From contig PAQI01000021.1 in the NCBI GenBank assembly GCA_002709235.1, forward strand, positions 177,275-241,274: DNA of 64,000 nt. Direction: 5' to 3'. Shown here in pieces: positions 38,059 to 46,346 of the stretch. The number at the start of each line of letters is the position of its first letter. The stretch's first letter is position 1. The notes under the pieces were generated by a model. The model saw only the letters and a program-made list of their open reading frames with translations, ran no database searches and was not told the origin of the DNA. A program made the translations under genes and the position numbers. The stretch is from Hirschia sp. GTDB taxonomy: Bacteria; Pseudomonadota; Alphaproteobacteria; Caulobacterales; Hyphomonadaceae.

Positions 38059-38993
38059 TGCGCGAAGGAGAAAAAGATCCCGGGCTTTACGATTTTCGTC
38101 CCTATCGTGATCGGCCTGAGATCAAATGGCCCGGAGACATGGGCGTGGCGGTTTGGGTGTCGCCCAATCTTGAAGTCTATGAGCTGGATCCGCCGGTAAA
38201 CCCGCACCGCAAGAGCTGGCCTCGGCCACATCCGGATGTGGTGGGTTATGGCCATCGCGATTATGGCAACCGCGTCGCGCATTGGCGCATGGCTGAGACC
38301 ATGGCGAAATATGGCTTTCCTGGATCGGTGTCCCTGTCCGTGGCCATGTGCCAGCACATCCCGGAAATCATTGAACACGCTTCAGGTCTGGGGTGGGAGT
38401 TCTTTTCCCACGGTATTTACAATACCCGCTATTCCTATGGCATGGATGAGGCTCAGGAACGTGCCATCATCGAGGACTCCATCAAGACAGTGCGGGATGC
38501 GACCGGGCAGACAATCAAGGGCTGGCTGGCACCTGCGCTGACCCATACGCCGCGCACAATGGATCTGATCGCCGAATATGGTCTGACCTATACTTGCGAC
38601 CTTTATCACGACGACCAGCCTGCGCCTGTTCATGTCAAATCCGGCAAGCTGATTTCCATGCCCTACAGCCTGGAGGTGAATGATCACTACGGCTTCTTCG
38701 TCTACAATATGAGCCCGCGCGAATATGCCGATACCTTGATCCGACAATATGATCGGCTTGCAGATGAAGGCGGAGGGACAGTCATGTGTATTCCTCTGCA
38801 CGCCTATCTCATCGGCCAACCTCACCGCATTGGGCCTTTTGCAGATGTGCTGAAACACATCAACGCAGATGGTCGTGCATGGGTCACGACATCCGGTGCG
38901 ATCGCGGATCATTACATTAAAACGGCCTATGACGCCACAATCGCCGATACGCGCCGCTATGCACCTGACACAGCGAAAGGCAAAGACAGATGA
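38055..38993 (+). CDS. Polysaccharide-deacetylase-fold amidohydrolase 1 (PuuE allantoinase/cyclic imidase-like)
   Basis: A 312-residue NodB-fold protein of the metal-independent-looking PuuE group. The Asp-Asp of sugar deacetylases is absent; the first motif reads VWVSPNLEVYE, and the His region is EFFSHGIYNTRYSYG. GWLAPALTHTPRT and CIPLHAYLIGQPHR follow. Members include PuuE allantoinase and a cyclic imide hydrolase, both opening small N-heterocycles. It is tandem with a second, divergent paralogue (38990-39898), with a 4-bp overlap, so the two may form one enzyme. Confidence 0.8.
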   Translation: MMREGEKDPGLYDFRPYRDRPEIKWPGDMGVAVWVSPNLEVYELDPPVNPHRKSWPRPHPDVVGYGHRDYGNRVAHWRMAETMAKYGFPGSVSLSVAMCQHIPEIIEHASGLGWEFFSHGIYNTRYSYGMDEAQERAIIEDSIKTVRDATGQTIKGWLAPALTHTPRTMDLIAEYGLTYTCDLYHDDQPAPVHVKSGKLISMPYSLEVNDHYGFFVYNMSPREYADTLIRQYDRLADEGGGTVMCIPLHAYLIGQPHRIGPFADVLKHINADGRAWVTTSGAIADHYIKTAYDATIADTRRYAPDTAKGKDR

Positions 38994-39898
38994 CGCTTGA
39001 TCCTTCCTGCCTTGAATATCCCAACCGCCGTCGCGGCATGGATCACGATCTTTACGACTGGTCCTGTATTCTTGATCGAAATGTACCAGCATGGCCTTCG
39101 GGAAAGCCTGTTGCTGCCGCGGTGTTGGTCTCGCTGGAATGGTTTCCCATTCTTCCGGAAGACAACCCCTTTCGGGCACCGGGACATATGCAGACAGCCT
39201 ATCCCGATTACCGCCACTACACATCCCGAGAATATGGAACCCGGGTGGGCTTTTATCGGTTTCTCGACGCTTTCAATTCTCATGGAGTGAAGGCTTCTAT
39301 TGCGGTCAACAGTGCGATCGCAGAACGCTATCCTTCGATCATTTCAGATATCGTGTCGGAGGGGCATGAGATCATCGCTCACGGCCGCGATATGAATGAC
39401 GTGATTGCAACCGGTATTGCGGAAGACGAAGAACGTCGCATCATTGATGAAAGCCTGGAAACGCTGGAACGCATATCGGGTACGCGCCCACGCGGCTGGA
39501 TGTCCATTGCGCGCAGCCAGAGCTTCAATACGCCGGGCCTCCTGAAGGCGGCCGGTATCGAATATATGTGTGACTGGGTGAATGACGACCTGCCTTATGC
39601 TTTTCGGTCTGGGTTCGGGGAAATACTCAGCATTCCCTATAACCACGAACTGTCTGATCGTCAGATCATTACCGTCCAACAGCATTCAGCGGAAAGCTAT
39701 GTCGAGCAGATGAAGGATGCCTGCGATTGGCTGGCATCCGAAAAGGTGCCTCGCATTCTACCGCTTCATGTCACGCCTTACATTCTGGGGCTTCCATATC
39801 GAATGGCAGCTTTTGAAGAATTGCTGGGCTGGCTGTCGAAACGTGAGGACACAGAATTCCTGACAGCTAGCGGTCTCGCAATGCCTTACCTGTCCTGA
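38990..39898 (+). CDS. Polysaccharide-deacetylase-fold amidohydrolase 2 (PuuE/imidase-like paralogue)
   Basis: A 302-residue paralogue of the preceding protein. Its first motif is AVLVSLEWFPILPE, the His region is EIIAHGRDMNDVI, and RGWMSIARSQSFNTPG and ILPLHVTPYILGLPYR follow. The low similarity between the two suggests different substrates or a heteromeric enzyme with one catalytic and one structural chain. It ends the tight four-gene run that starts at 36419; the next gene on the strand begins 160 bases later. Confidence 0.78.
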   Translation: MTLDPSCLEYPNRRRGMDHDLYDWSCILDRNVPAWPSGKPVAAAVLVSLEWFPILPEDNPFRAPGHMQTAYPDYRHYTSREYGTRVGFYRFLDAFNSHGVKASIAVNSAIAERYPSIISDIVSEGHEIIAHGRDMNDVIATGIAEDEERRIIDESLETLERISGTRPRGWMSIARSQSFNTPGLLKAAGIEYMCDWVNDDLPYAFRSGFGEILSIPYNHELSDRQIITVQQHSAESYVEQMKDACDWLASEKVPRILPLHVTPYILGLPYRMAAFEELLGWLSKREDTEFLTASGLAMPYLS

Positions 39899-40058
39899 AA
39901 ATGGGTAGTTAGCCTGATTTTCATGCGCTTTGGCGGTGCCTCGGGTCATGATGTCCCACCCTTGTCCGCCTGACGAACAAACAGATTGGCCTTCATTGCT
40001 GATTTGTATGCAGAAGCGTCCACTTGGTGACGTTGCCAATGTAATTTGAGGAAAACGA

Positions 40059-41258
40059 ATGTCGCCTGCAATCAAGCCCTTGTCCGGTATCAAGGTGATT
40101 GAGTTTACGCATATGGTCATGGGGCCTGCTGCCGGTCTTGTGCTGGCAGACCTTGGGGCTGACGTCATCAAGGTTGAACCCATTGACGGTGACAAGACAC
40201 GACGTCTGAAAGGGTCCGGTGCAGGTTATTTTGCGATGTATAATCGCAACAAGAAAAGCATCTGTCTTGATCTTAAAAGCGAGAAGGGCACTCAGATCGC
40301 TCACAAGCTGATTGCTGGCGCAGATGTCTTTATCGAAAATTTCCGCCCCGGAGCCTTGGATAAGCTGGGCTTTGGTTATGACGCTCTTTCAAAAGTCAAT
40401 CCGGCTTTGATCTACTGTTCGGAAAAGGGCTTTCTTCCCGGTCCGTATGAAAACCGCACAGCGCTGGATGAAGTCGCACAGATGATGGGTGGTCTCGCTT
40501 ATATGACCGGCCCGCCGGGAAGGCCCTTGCGTGCAGGAGCATCTGTGATTGACGTCACTGGGGGGATGTTCGGTGCCATCGCTGTTCTTGCTGCCTTGCA
40601 GGCACGCAATCAAACGGGAAAGGGCCAGCATGTTTCTGCTTCCCTTTATGAAACCACAGTATTTTTGGTGGGCCAGCACATGGCGCAGTTTGCAGAGACA
40701 GGCAGTCCTGCAGCTCCGATGCCTGCTCGGATTTCAGCTTGGGCCGTCTATGATGTGTTCGATGTAAGGGAAGACGAAAAAGTCTTTGTCGGCGTGGTGT
40801 CTGATACGCAATGGCGACTGTTTTGTGATGCGTTTGATCTGACCGAATGGCGCAATGACCCTACGCTGGCTGCAAACAATGACCGTGCCGCGCGGCGCGA
40901 CCTGATCATTCCGCGTCTGCGCGAGATATTTTTGACCATGACCAAAGCCGAATTGATGGAAAAGCTGGAAAAGACCGGCTTGCCTTTCGCACCAATCGCA
41001 AGGCCTGAAGAGCTGTTTGACGATCCGCATCTGAATGCCGATGGCGGTCTGCTGGAGATGACGCTGCCATCAGGCAAAGAGGTGAAACTGCCATCCATGC
41101 CAATTCAAATGGGTGAGGGGCGGCCAGGCCTTTATCTTGATCCGCCTGTTTCAGGTGCCCACACCGTTGAAGTGCTCTCGGAGATTGGTTTCTCCCAGTC
41201 CGATATTGATGAAGTACTCCTTGCCGGAGTGGCGCAGGATGCCCCAGAGCGCAGCTAA
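40059..41258 (+). CDS. Class III CoA-transferase (CaiB/BaiF family)
   Basis: A 399-residue formyl-CoA-transferase-type enzyme that exchanges CoA between carboxylic acids. It has IKVIEFTHMVMGPAAGLVL and LGADVIKVEP at the start, FIENFRPGALDKLG, and the catalytic Asp in NRTALDEVAQMMGG. The SD is GAGG before ATG 40059. With the dehydratase and HMGL-like lyase it forms the usual trio for activating and cleaving a hydroxy-diacid such as citramalate. Donor and acceptor acids are not known. Confidence 0.88.
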   Translation: MSPAIKPLSGIKVIEFTHMVMGPAAGLVLADLGADVIKVEPIDGDKTRRLKGSGAGYFAMYNRNKKSICLDLKSEKGTQIAHKLIAGADVFIENFRPGALDKLGFGYDALSKVNPALIYCSEKGFLPGPYENRTALDEVAQMMGGLAYMTGPPGRPLRAGASVIDVTGGMFGAIAVLAALQARNQTGKGQHVSASLYETTVFLVGQHMAQFAETGSPAAPMPARISAWAVYDVFDVREDEKVFVGVVSDTQWRLFCDAFDLTEWRNDPTLAANNDRAARRDLIIPRLREIFLTMTKAELMEKLEKTGLPFAPIARPEELFDDPHLNADGGLLEMTLPSGKEVKLPSMPIQMGEGRPGLYLDPPVSGAHTVEVLSEIGFSQSDIDEVLLAGVAQDAPERS

Positions 41259-41315
41259 ATCTAACGATCCTCCCATGAACCGAGCCAGAGCCAGGCGACA
41301 TAGCGAGATAAGATA

Positions 41316-42740
41316 ATGAATGAGATATCTGCTGACAAAGGCGCTGATGCGCGTGGCTCCGAGGATGAGTCGAAGGACAGAATTCCGTTCGCCGTGTGTA
41401 CGGGGTACGGTATCGGATCATTGGGCATTTCAATCATGCTCAATACAATCACCATCTTCTTTCCGGTATTGATGACGACGGTCCTGGGACAGTCTGCAGC
41501 ACTTGCAGGCATCCTGCTGACCGTTTCCAAGCTCTATGATGTGGTCGCAGACATCGTCATTGGTGTGGCCAGCGACAAGACACGCACGCGGATTGGTCGA
41601 AGGCGTCCCTACCTGTTTGCGGGAGCTGTAGTCGGGGCGTTTTCATTTTTCATGATCTTCCTTGCTCCGCCGATGACGGAGACATTGCTGATACTCTATA
41701 TGGGGGCAGCTCTGATCATCTATTCCACCGGTTATTCTCTCTTTGCGGTGCCATATATCGCAATGGCTGGAGAAATGACGGATGGTTATCATGAACGCAC
41801 GCGGCTGCTGTCCTTTCGGACATTCTTCGTTTCCATCGGGCAATTGCTGTCGGCTGCGGGCATGGCCGCCATTGTGAAGGTGGCCGGCGGTGGCTCTACA
41901 GGCTACGCCGTGATGGGGGCAGCTGCTGGAACACTGGTGTTCACAACCATGTTCATTTCCTTTCTGGGAACCCGCAGGGCGCGCTCTGTTGAACGTGATG
42001 TGACAACAAAGCCAATACCCGGGATGCAGCAGGTGAAAAGCCTGATTGCCAACTTGCCTTTCATGCAGCTGATGGGCGCAAAGACATTCCTCTATCTGGC
42101 CATTTCAGTGATCAGCACCACGAAACTGCTTTTCCTGCTCAATGTTCTGAAAGTGGGTTATGATGGGCTCGTAAGCCTGACGGTATCGCAGAATGTGGTG
42201 GCCATGTTCATGGTGCCGGTCTGGACCTGGGCAGGGCGTCGGTTTGGCAAGACCCAATGTTATTTGGCCGCCATTGGTATTTTGAGTCTTCTTTATGCAA
42301 GCTACATGTTTACAACGGAGGGCATCTCAACGCTCGAACTTTACATTCGTGGCGCAATAAATGGAGTTGCTGCAGCGGGTGTGACCCTGATGGGAATTTC
42401 GATGTTGCCAGACGTGATGGAATACGACCGCAAGGTCACGGGCCAGCGTCGTGAGGGCGTTTATTCCAGCATATATGCAACAATGGAAAAGGTGGCTTTT
42501 GCGATCGGTCCAGGCCTTGTCGGGGTTTATCTTGCAGCGGCAGGGTTTGTCTCCACAACGGGTGGAGAAATCGTCGATCAGCCCGATAATGCAGTTCGCG
42601 CCCTCTATATTGGTATTTCGGCTGCCCCTGCTATTTTGACGGCGATCAGTTTTCTGATCATGTCACGCTACAAGCTTAATGAGCAGTCATTGCGTGCGAT
42701 GCCCGAATACAAGAAAGTTGAAGTCGAGATGCAGGCATGA
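41316..42740 (+). CDS. MFS/GPH-family transporter (glycoside-pentoside-hexuronide:cation symporter type)
   Basis: A 474-residue transporter with about 12 hydrophobic helices. The GPH signatures are present: KLYDVVADIVIGVASDKTRTRIGRRRPYL after helix 2 (shortened core VVADIVIGVASDKTR) and PYIAMAGEMTDGYHERTRL. It is likely the uptake system for the cluster's substrate. GPH members mostly take sugars, but those placed in catabolic clusters of sphingomonads and relatives also carry other solutes. It overlaps the next gene by 4 bp. Confidence 0.85.
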   Translation: MNEISADKGADARGSEDESKDRIPFAVCTGYGIGSLGISIMLNTITIFFPVLMTTVLGQSAALAGILLTVSKLYDVVADIVIGVASDKTRTRIGRRRPYLFAGAVVGAFSFFMIFLAPPMTETLLILYMGAALIIYSTGYSLFAVPYIAMAGEMTDGYHERTRLLSFRTFFVSIGQLLSAAGMAAIVKVAGGGSTGYAVMGAAAGTLVFTTMFISFLGTRRARSVERDVTTKPIPGMQQVKSLIANLPFMQLMGAKTFLYLAISVISTTKLLFLLNVLKVGYDGLVSLTVSQNVVAMFMVPVWTWAGRRFGKTQCYLAAIGILSLLYASYMFTTEGISTLELYIRGAINGVAAAGVTLMGISMLPDVMEYDRKVTGQRREGVYSSIYATMEKVAFAIGPGLVGVYLAAAGFVSTTGGEIVDQPDNAVRALYIGISAAPAILTAISFLIMSRYKLNEQSLRAMPEYKKVEVEMQA

Positions 42741-43780
42741 GTGATACCCTCCAACTCAAACAGACCGGGCGCGCTCTGATGGAGTTTGAGGTCAGCGCAC
42801 GCCAATTGGCGAACCAGCTACACCGGACCGCCGAGAGTGAATTATCGGCGCTGGGCATAGTGTCTGAAGAGTTGCCGGACGAATTGTCGGAACGACGCAA
42901 AATCGTGGACTCTGCTCTCGCAGAGAGTCGGACTTTCCGCCTGCGACATATTCTGGGAGATTATTGCTGGCGTGAACATGGGCGGGCCGCATTGGCTGCC
43001 TTTGCGGAAATCGAAGACGAATTGCCACAGGAGGATCTTTCCTCGGGGTCAGTCAAGATCGATGAGAATCCTGATTTTGAACCTCCAGCCTATTGGGCCA
43101 CTAGTCGGTTTCACCGCACTGAAGGCGGCTGGGATGGTCATGCTCGGATGGGAGAAATCCATGGGGAGATCGTGCACAAGCAATATGTCGCAAAGATATT
43201 CCCGGGCGATATCTACGCCAATCGCCGTGCAGTGGCTTCCAAGGCACCGCGGAAGGATTACAGTGCTATTCTGGAAATCGGTGTTTCGTCTGGACACTAC
43301 ACTGTTGCATTAAGTGACATTTTTCCAGACGCGCAGATTCATGGCGTGGACCCTTCCTTGCGAATGCTCGAACAAGCAGCGCGGGTGGGAAATGCACGTG
43401 GTTCAGAGTGGAAGCTGAAAGTCGCGACAGGTGAATCCACAGGGTATGACGATGCCAGGTTCGATCTGGTCACCGCATATGCTGTTCATCATGAAATGCC
43501 GCCCAAAGCCATAGACGCCATGTTTCATGAGACATTCAGAATCCTGAAGCCGGGTGGCGATCTCATCTTTGCTGATGTTCCAAGATATGCAGATATCGAC
43601 AAGCTGAGCGCGTGGCGGTTTGACTGGCTTGGCCGACATGGCGGAGAGCCATTCTGGACACCTTCAGCCATGCTCGATCTGGCGACCATGGCGCAGGCAG
43701 CCGGCTTTGAGATTGTTGCATCCGAACATCTGCAACCTCGTCAGGATATCTACTATTTGATTGCGAGAAAGCCCGTATGA
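42737..43780 (+). CDS. Class I SAM-dependent methyltransferase with N-terminal extension
   Basis: A 347-residue protein. The C-terminal half is a Rossmann methyltransferase: ILEIGVSSGHYTVALSD (motif I), HGVDPSLRML, FDLVTAYAVHHEMPP and RILKPGGDLIFADVP. The first about 150 residues are a helical domain that I do not recognise. It is locked by 4-bp overlaps between the transporter gene and the small gene after it. A methyltransferase is unexpected in a degradative operon; it could handle an N- or O-methyl group or a toxic intermediate. Confidence 0.8.
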   Translation: MSDTLQLKQTGRALMEFEVSARQLANQLHRTAESELSALGIVSEELPDELSERRKIVDSALAESRTFRLRHILGDYCWREHGRAALAAFAEIEDELPQEDLSSGSVKIDENPDFEPPAYWATSRFHRTEGGWDGHARMGEIHGEIVHKQYVAKIFPGDIYANRRAVASKAPRKDYSAILEIGVSSGHYTVALSDIFPDAQIHGVDPSLRMLEQAARVGNARGSEWKLKVATGESTGYDDARFDLVTAYAVHHEMPPKAIDAMFHETFRILKPGGDLIFADVPRYADIDKLSAWRFDWLGRHGGEPFWTPSAMLDLATMAQAAGFEIVASEHLQPRQDIYYLIARKPV

Positions 43781-44055
43781 GCCGACGTCCGACTGATCCG
43801 CCTGAAACAGCGATATTGAAAGATGCGCATATTGATGACGTTGCGCGCGGATTGCTTGCATTGGCACGTGAGGTCTGGGTGTTGACGGATCGGGTGATGA
43901 TCATGGAAGCCCTGCTGGAAGATCGCGGCGTTTCATCGGGCATGATTGACAATTTTCAACCTGATGAAAAACTCGAACTTGAATTGAAGAAACGCCGCGA
44001 GGCCATGTTAGGGCGACTGATGACGGCTATGGGGGCGGAAGGCCTGAACACCTAG
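43777..44055 (+). CDS. Small hypothetical helical protein
   Basis: A 92-residue protein, not recognised. It seems all-helical: LKDAHIDDVARGLLALAREV, then a helix containing WVLTDRVMIMEALLEDRG, and a charged C-terminal helix (KLELELKKRREAML). It has no signal peptide. It could be an accessory subunit of the methyltransferase or monooxygenase. It overlaps the methyltransferase by 4 bp, and its stop shares a palindrome with the stop of the convergent hydrolase. Confidence 0.65.
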   Translation: MSRRPTDPPETAILKDAHIDDVARGLLALAREVWVLTDRVMIMEALLEDRGVSSGMIDNFQPDEKLELELKKRREAMLGRLMTAMGAEGLNT

Positions 44056-44876
44056 GTGTTTGAATCCAGAAAGCTGTTGATCCGTTCGGCAATCTGGCGG
44101 GCCATAAACGAAAACATGCCGTGGCGCGTGCCGGGCAGCTCGCAGATCTCGGCGTTCCCAATAAGGGCAGCTGTCTGACTTGTGATTTCAAACAGATCAT
44201 CATGTGCATTCAACACCAGTGTAGGCTGGTTGACCTGCCTGAGTGCGGCGCGCATGTCATAGCGGTAGACTGCGTCATATCCCCAGAATGCACGTCTGCC
44301 TGAACGCAGGTTCTCAACCACAGACCTGCTGAGCCAGTCCAGATCCGCTCTGGAATCGGTGAGGGATCGGCAGATCTTCCACATATCTGCTAGATGGGTG
44401 CCATTTTCGTCAGCTACCGGCTTGCCTTTGATAGCTGCCAGTTTCTGGATGCGGGTGTCTTCATCAAAAGCGGGAAGTGAAACCAGAACGAGGGCGTTGA
44501 CCCGATCAGGATGGCTAACCGCCATCTGCGTCGCGATAGCCGAGCCGGTGTGATACCCCAATAGATCAACAGAGTGAGGCGACAGTTCTGGAATGCTATT
44601 GGCCAGAGCACCTAGCAAAGTCCATATTTCTGTCGCGTAATCGGCAATCACAACAGGGCCGGGCGGTGGCGCGCTTGCACCATAGCCTGGCGTGTCCGGA
44701 GCAATTACAATTCGCCCGCAAAAAGCAAGATGCGGCATCAGATCTTCATAGATCCATCCACTTTTGGGGGTGGGATGCAACAGCAGGATTGGTGCTTTGT
44801 TAGTGGCAGTCGCCGGAAGGCAGATTCGATAGTGAATCTGCCCCCAGCGTCCTTCAACATAACCCTTGGAGATCAT
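44052..44876 (-). CDS. Alpha/beta hydrolase with His at the nucleophile position
   Basis: A 274-residue alpha/beta hydrolase. It has LLLHPTPKSGWIYEDLMP (oxyanion loop), then DTPGYGAS, and the nucleophile elbow LLGYHTGSAIA, where the usual Ser, Asp or Cys is His. The acid lies in VLNAHDDLFE and the catalytic His in PGTRHGMFSF. Either the reaction does not use a covalent Ser, as in some decarboxylating or cofactor-free members, or the neighbouring Thr takes part. It overlaps the upstream M24 gene by 4 bp, so the pair is one transcript. Confidence 0.85.
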   Translation of the reverse strand: MISKGYVEGRWGQIHYRICLPATATNKAPILLLHPTPKSGWIYEDLMPHLAFCGRIVIAPDTPGYGASAPPPGPVVIADYATEIWTLLGALANSIPELSPHSVDLLGYHTGSAIATQMAVSHPDRVNALVLVSLPAFDEDTRIQKLAAIKGKPVADENGTHLADMWKICRSLTDSRADLDWLSRSVVENLRSGRRAFWGYDAVYRYDMRAALRQVNQPTLVLNAHDDLFEITSQTAALIGNAEICELPGTRHGMFSFMARQIAERINSFLDSNT

Positions 44877-46177
44877 GCGCTTTGAGTCAGGACGGGCGAT
44901 TTTGCCCGATCATATGGCGTTGCAGGCCGTATCCGAAGCGATGTGTCGCAATTGGTCAGGGGCTCCACACCATTCGCGGTCACGAGGATCTGGTCTTCCA
45001 TGTGGAGGTTACCCCAGCCGATCTCGTAATATGGCATGTCCAGCGAGAAGACCATGTTCTCTTCGAAGACGAAATCTCCATTGCCGCCTGGCAGTGTCGG
45101 GCCGACAGGGAGAGGGTGATCGGAGTGTTCCAGACCGATGGAGTGGGGAGTGGCAAAGAAGAAGCCCTCAAATCCGGCCTTTTTGACAGCATCTACGACA
45201 GCCGCACTGACCTCCGACCCGGTAATCCCGGGCTTGACCATCTTGAGGACAGTCTGACAGCCAACATCAATGGCTTTCATGCGATCTACCAGATCCTGGC
45301 GCGGCGTGCCGCAAATTGCGACACGGCCAAGATCACCATGATAATTGCGATACTCGCATAAGCCGTCAAACGTGATGGGCTCGTTTTCCAGAATACCGCC
45401 CAAATTGTTGTTCGTGCCGCTTTGCCCGGTGGCCAGATACAAGGCACGGGCACCACGCTTGGCGACCTCTGTGTTGTATATGACTTCCAGTTCCGAACGA
45501 GGCATGCCGACACGAAGATTGTCGAAGACTGCTTCCAGACAATCCTCGTTGATTTTGGCAACTGTCCGCATGAGTTCGATCTCATCTGGAGATTTTGCCA
45601 TGCGTATTTCGCGGAAGGTGGAGTAGGCGTCTGTCACCGTCAGGTCAGTCAGACCGATATCCTGTAGCCAGCCACCAATCCGAGGATCATCGCTACCCAC
45701 GCGGCCATTTGCCAGCCCAGCTTCGATCAGGCCTTTTTTCAGCGCGTAAGTGGCGTTCACCGAGGCGCGACCCTTGTGGTCTTCCATATAGGCCAGATAC
45801 TCTTCGTCACGCGGGCTGAGCTTGTCGTAATTGATCGGCCATTTCATTCCGTATTCAACGGCTTCCGGGTCTTCCACTTCAGGGTCAAAGTCACGACGAT
45901 CAAGATAGACTGGATGTACATAGGGCAAACGGTTCGGCATCCAGGTCATATCAGGTCTGTGGAAAAAGCGCAGATGTTCAACGCCGGAAACAATGATCGC
46001 GGCTTTGGCTGATGGATCGCGGGGAAGCAGGGCGTAATTATAGAATGTGCGCTTCATGCGCATCAGCGCGCCCCAATAATCTGACAGATAATAGATATTG
46101 ACTGGAGATACAGCAATCAGGCCGTCCAGGCCCTCTCGATCCATGATTGCATAAGCGCGTTCTTTATTGAGCAGCAT
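44873..46177 (-). CDS. M24-family (creatinase/Xaa-Pro peptidase-like) metallohydrolase
   Basis: A 434-residue pita-bread-fold enzyme. The N-terminal creatinase-type domain starts AYAIMDREGLDGLIAVSPVN. The metal ligands partly match the peptidase pattern: two Asp in the D-x10-D run from FDGLCEYRNYHGDLGR, His in TPHSIGLEHSDHP, and the last Glu in HMEDQILVT. The usual EPG Glu is Asp (FSLDMPYYE). This group includes creatinase, ectoine hydrolase DoeA and prolidases, so a small C-N substrate is more likely than a peptide. It is divergent from the flavin monooxygenase gene. Confidence 0.82.
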   Translation of the reverse strand: MLLNKERAYAIMDREGLDGLIAVSPVNIYYLSDYWGALMRMKRTFYNYALLPRDPSAKAAIIVSGVEHLRFFHRPDMTWMPNRLPYVHPVYLDRRDFDPEVEDPEAVEYGMKWPINYDKLSPRDEEYLAYMEDHKGRASVNATYALKKGLIEAGLANGRVGSDDPRIGGWLQDIGLTDLTVTDAYSTFREIRMAKSPDEIELMRTVAKINEDCLEAVFDNLRVGMPRSELEVIYNTEVAKRGARALYLATGQSGTNNNLGGILENEPITFDGLCEYRNYHGDLGRVAICGTPRQDLVDRMKAIDVGCQTVLKMVKPGITGSEVSAAVVDAVKKAGFEGFFFATPHSIGLEHSDHPLPVGPTLPGGNGDFVFEENMVFSLDMPYYEIGWGNLHMEDQILVTANGVEPLTNCDTSLRIRPATPYDRAKSPVLTQSA

Positions 46178-46346
46178 TGTTTATCTCCATTTGGGTTTTC
46201 AAACCGAAATGGAATTTACCGGATCAAACCTGCCCAAGGTCGAATTGGAAGTCGGAATATCTACCTGACGATCAAATGTGAGTTTGGAGTGGATACTCTC
46301 ACGCTCGATCCCGCAATCTGTCATCTGACAAATATTTGGGAGCCGC

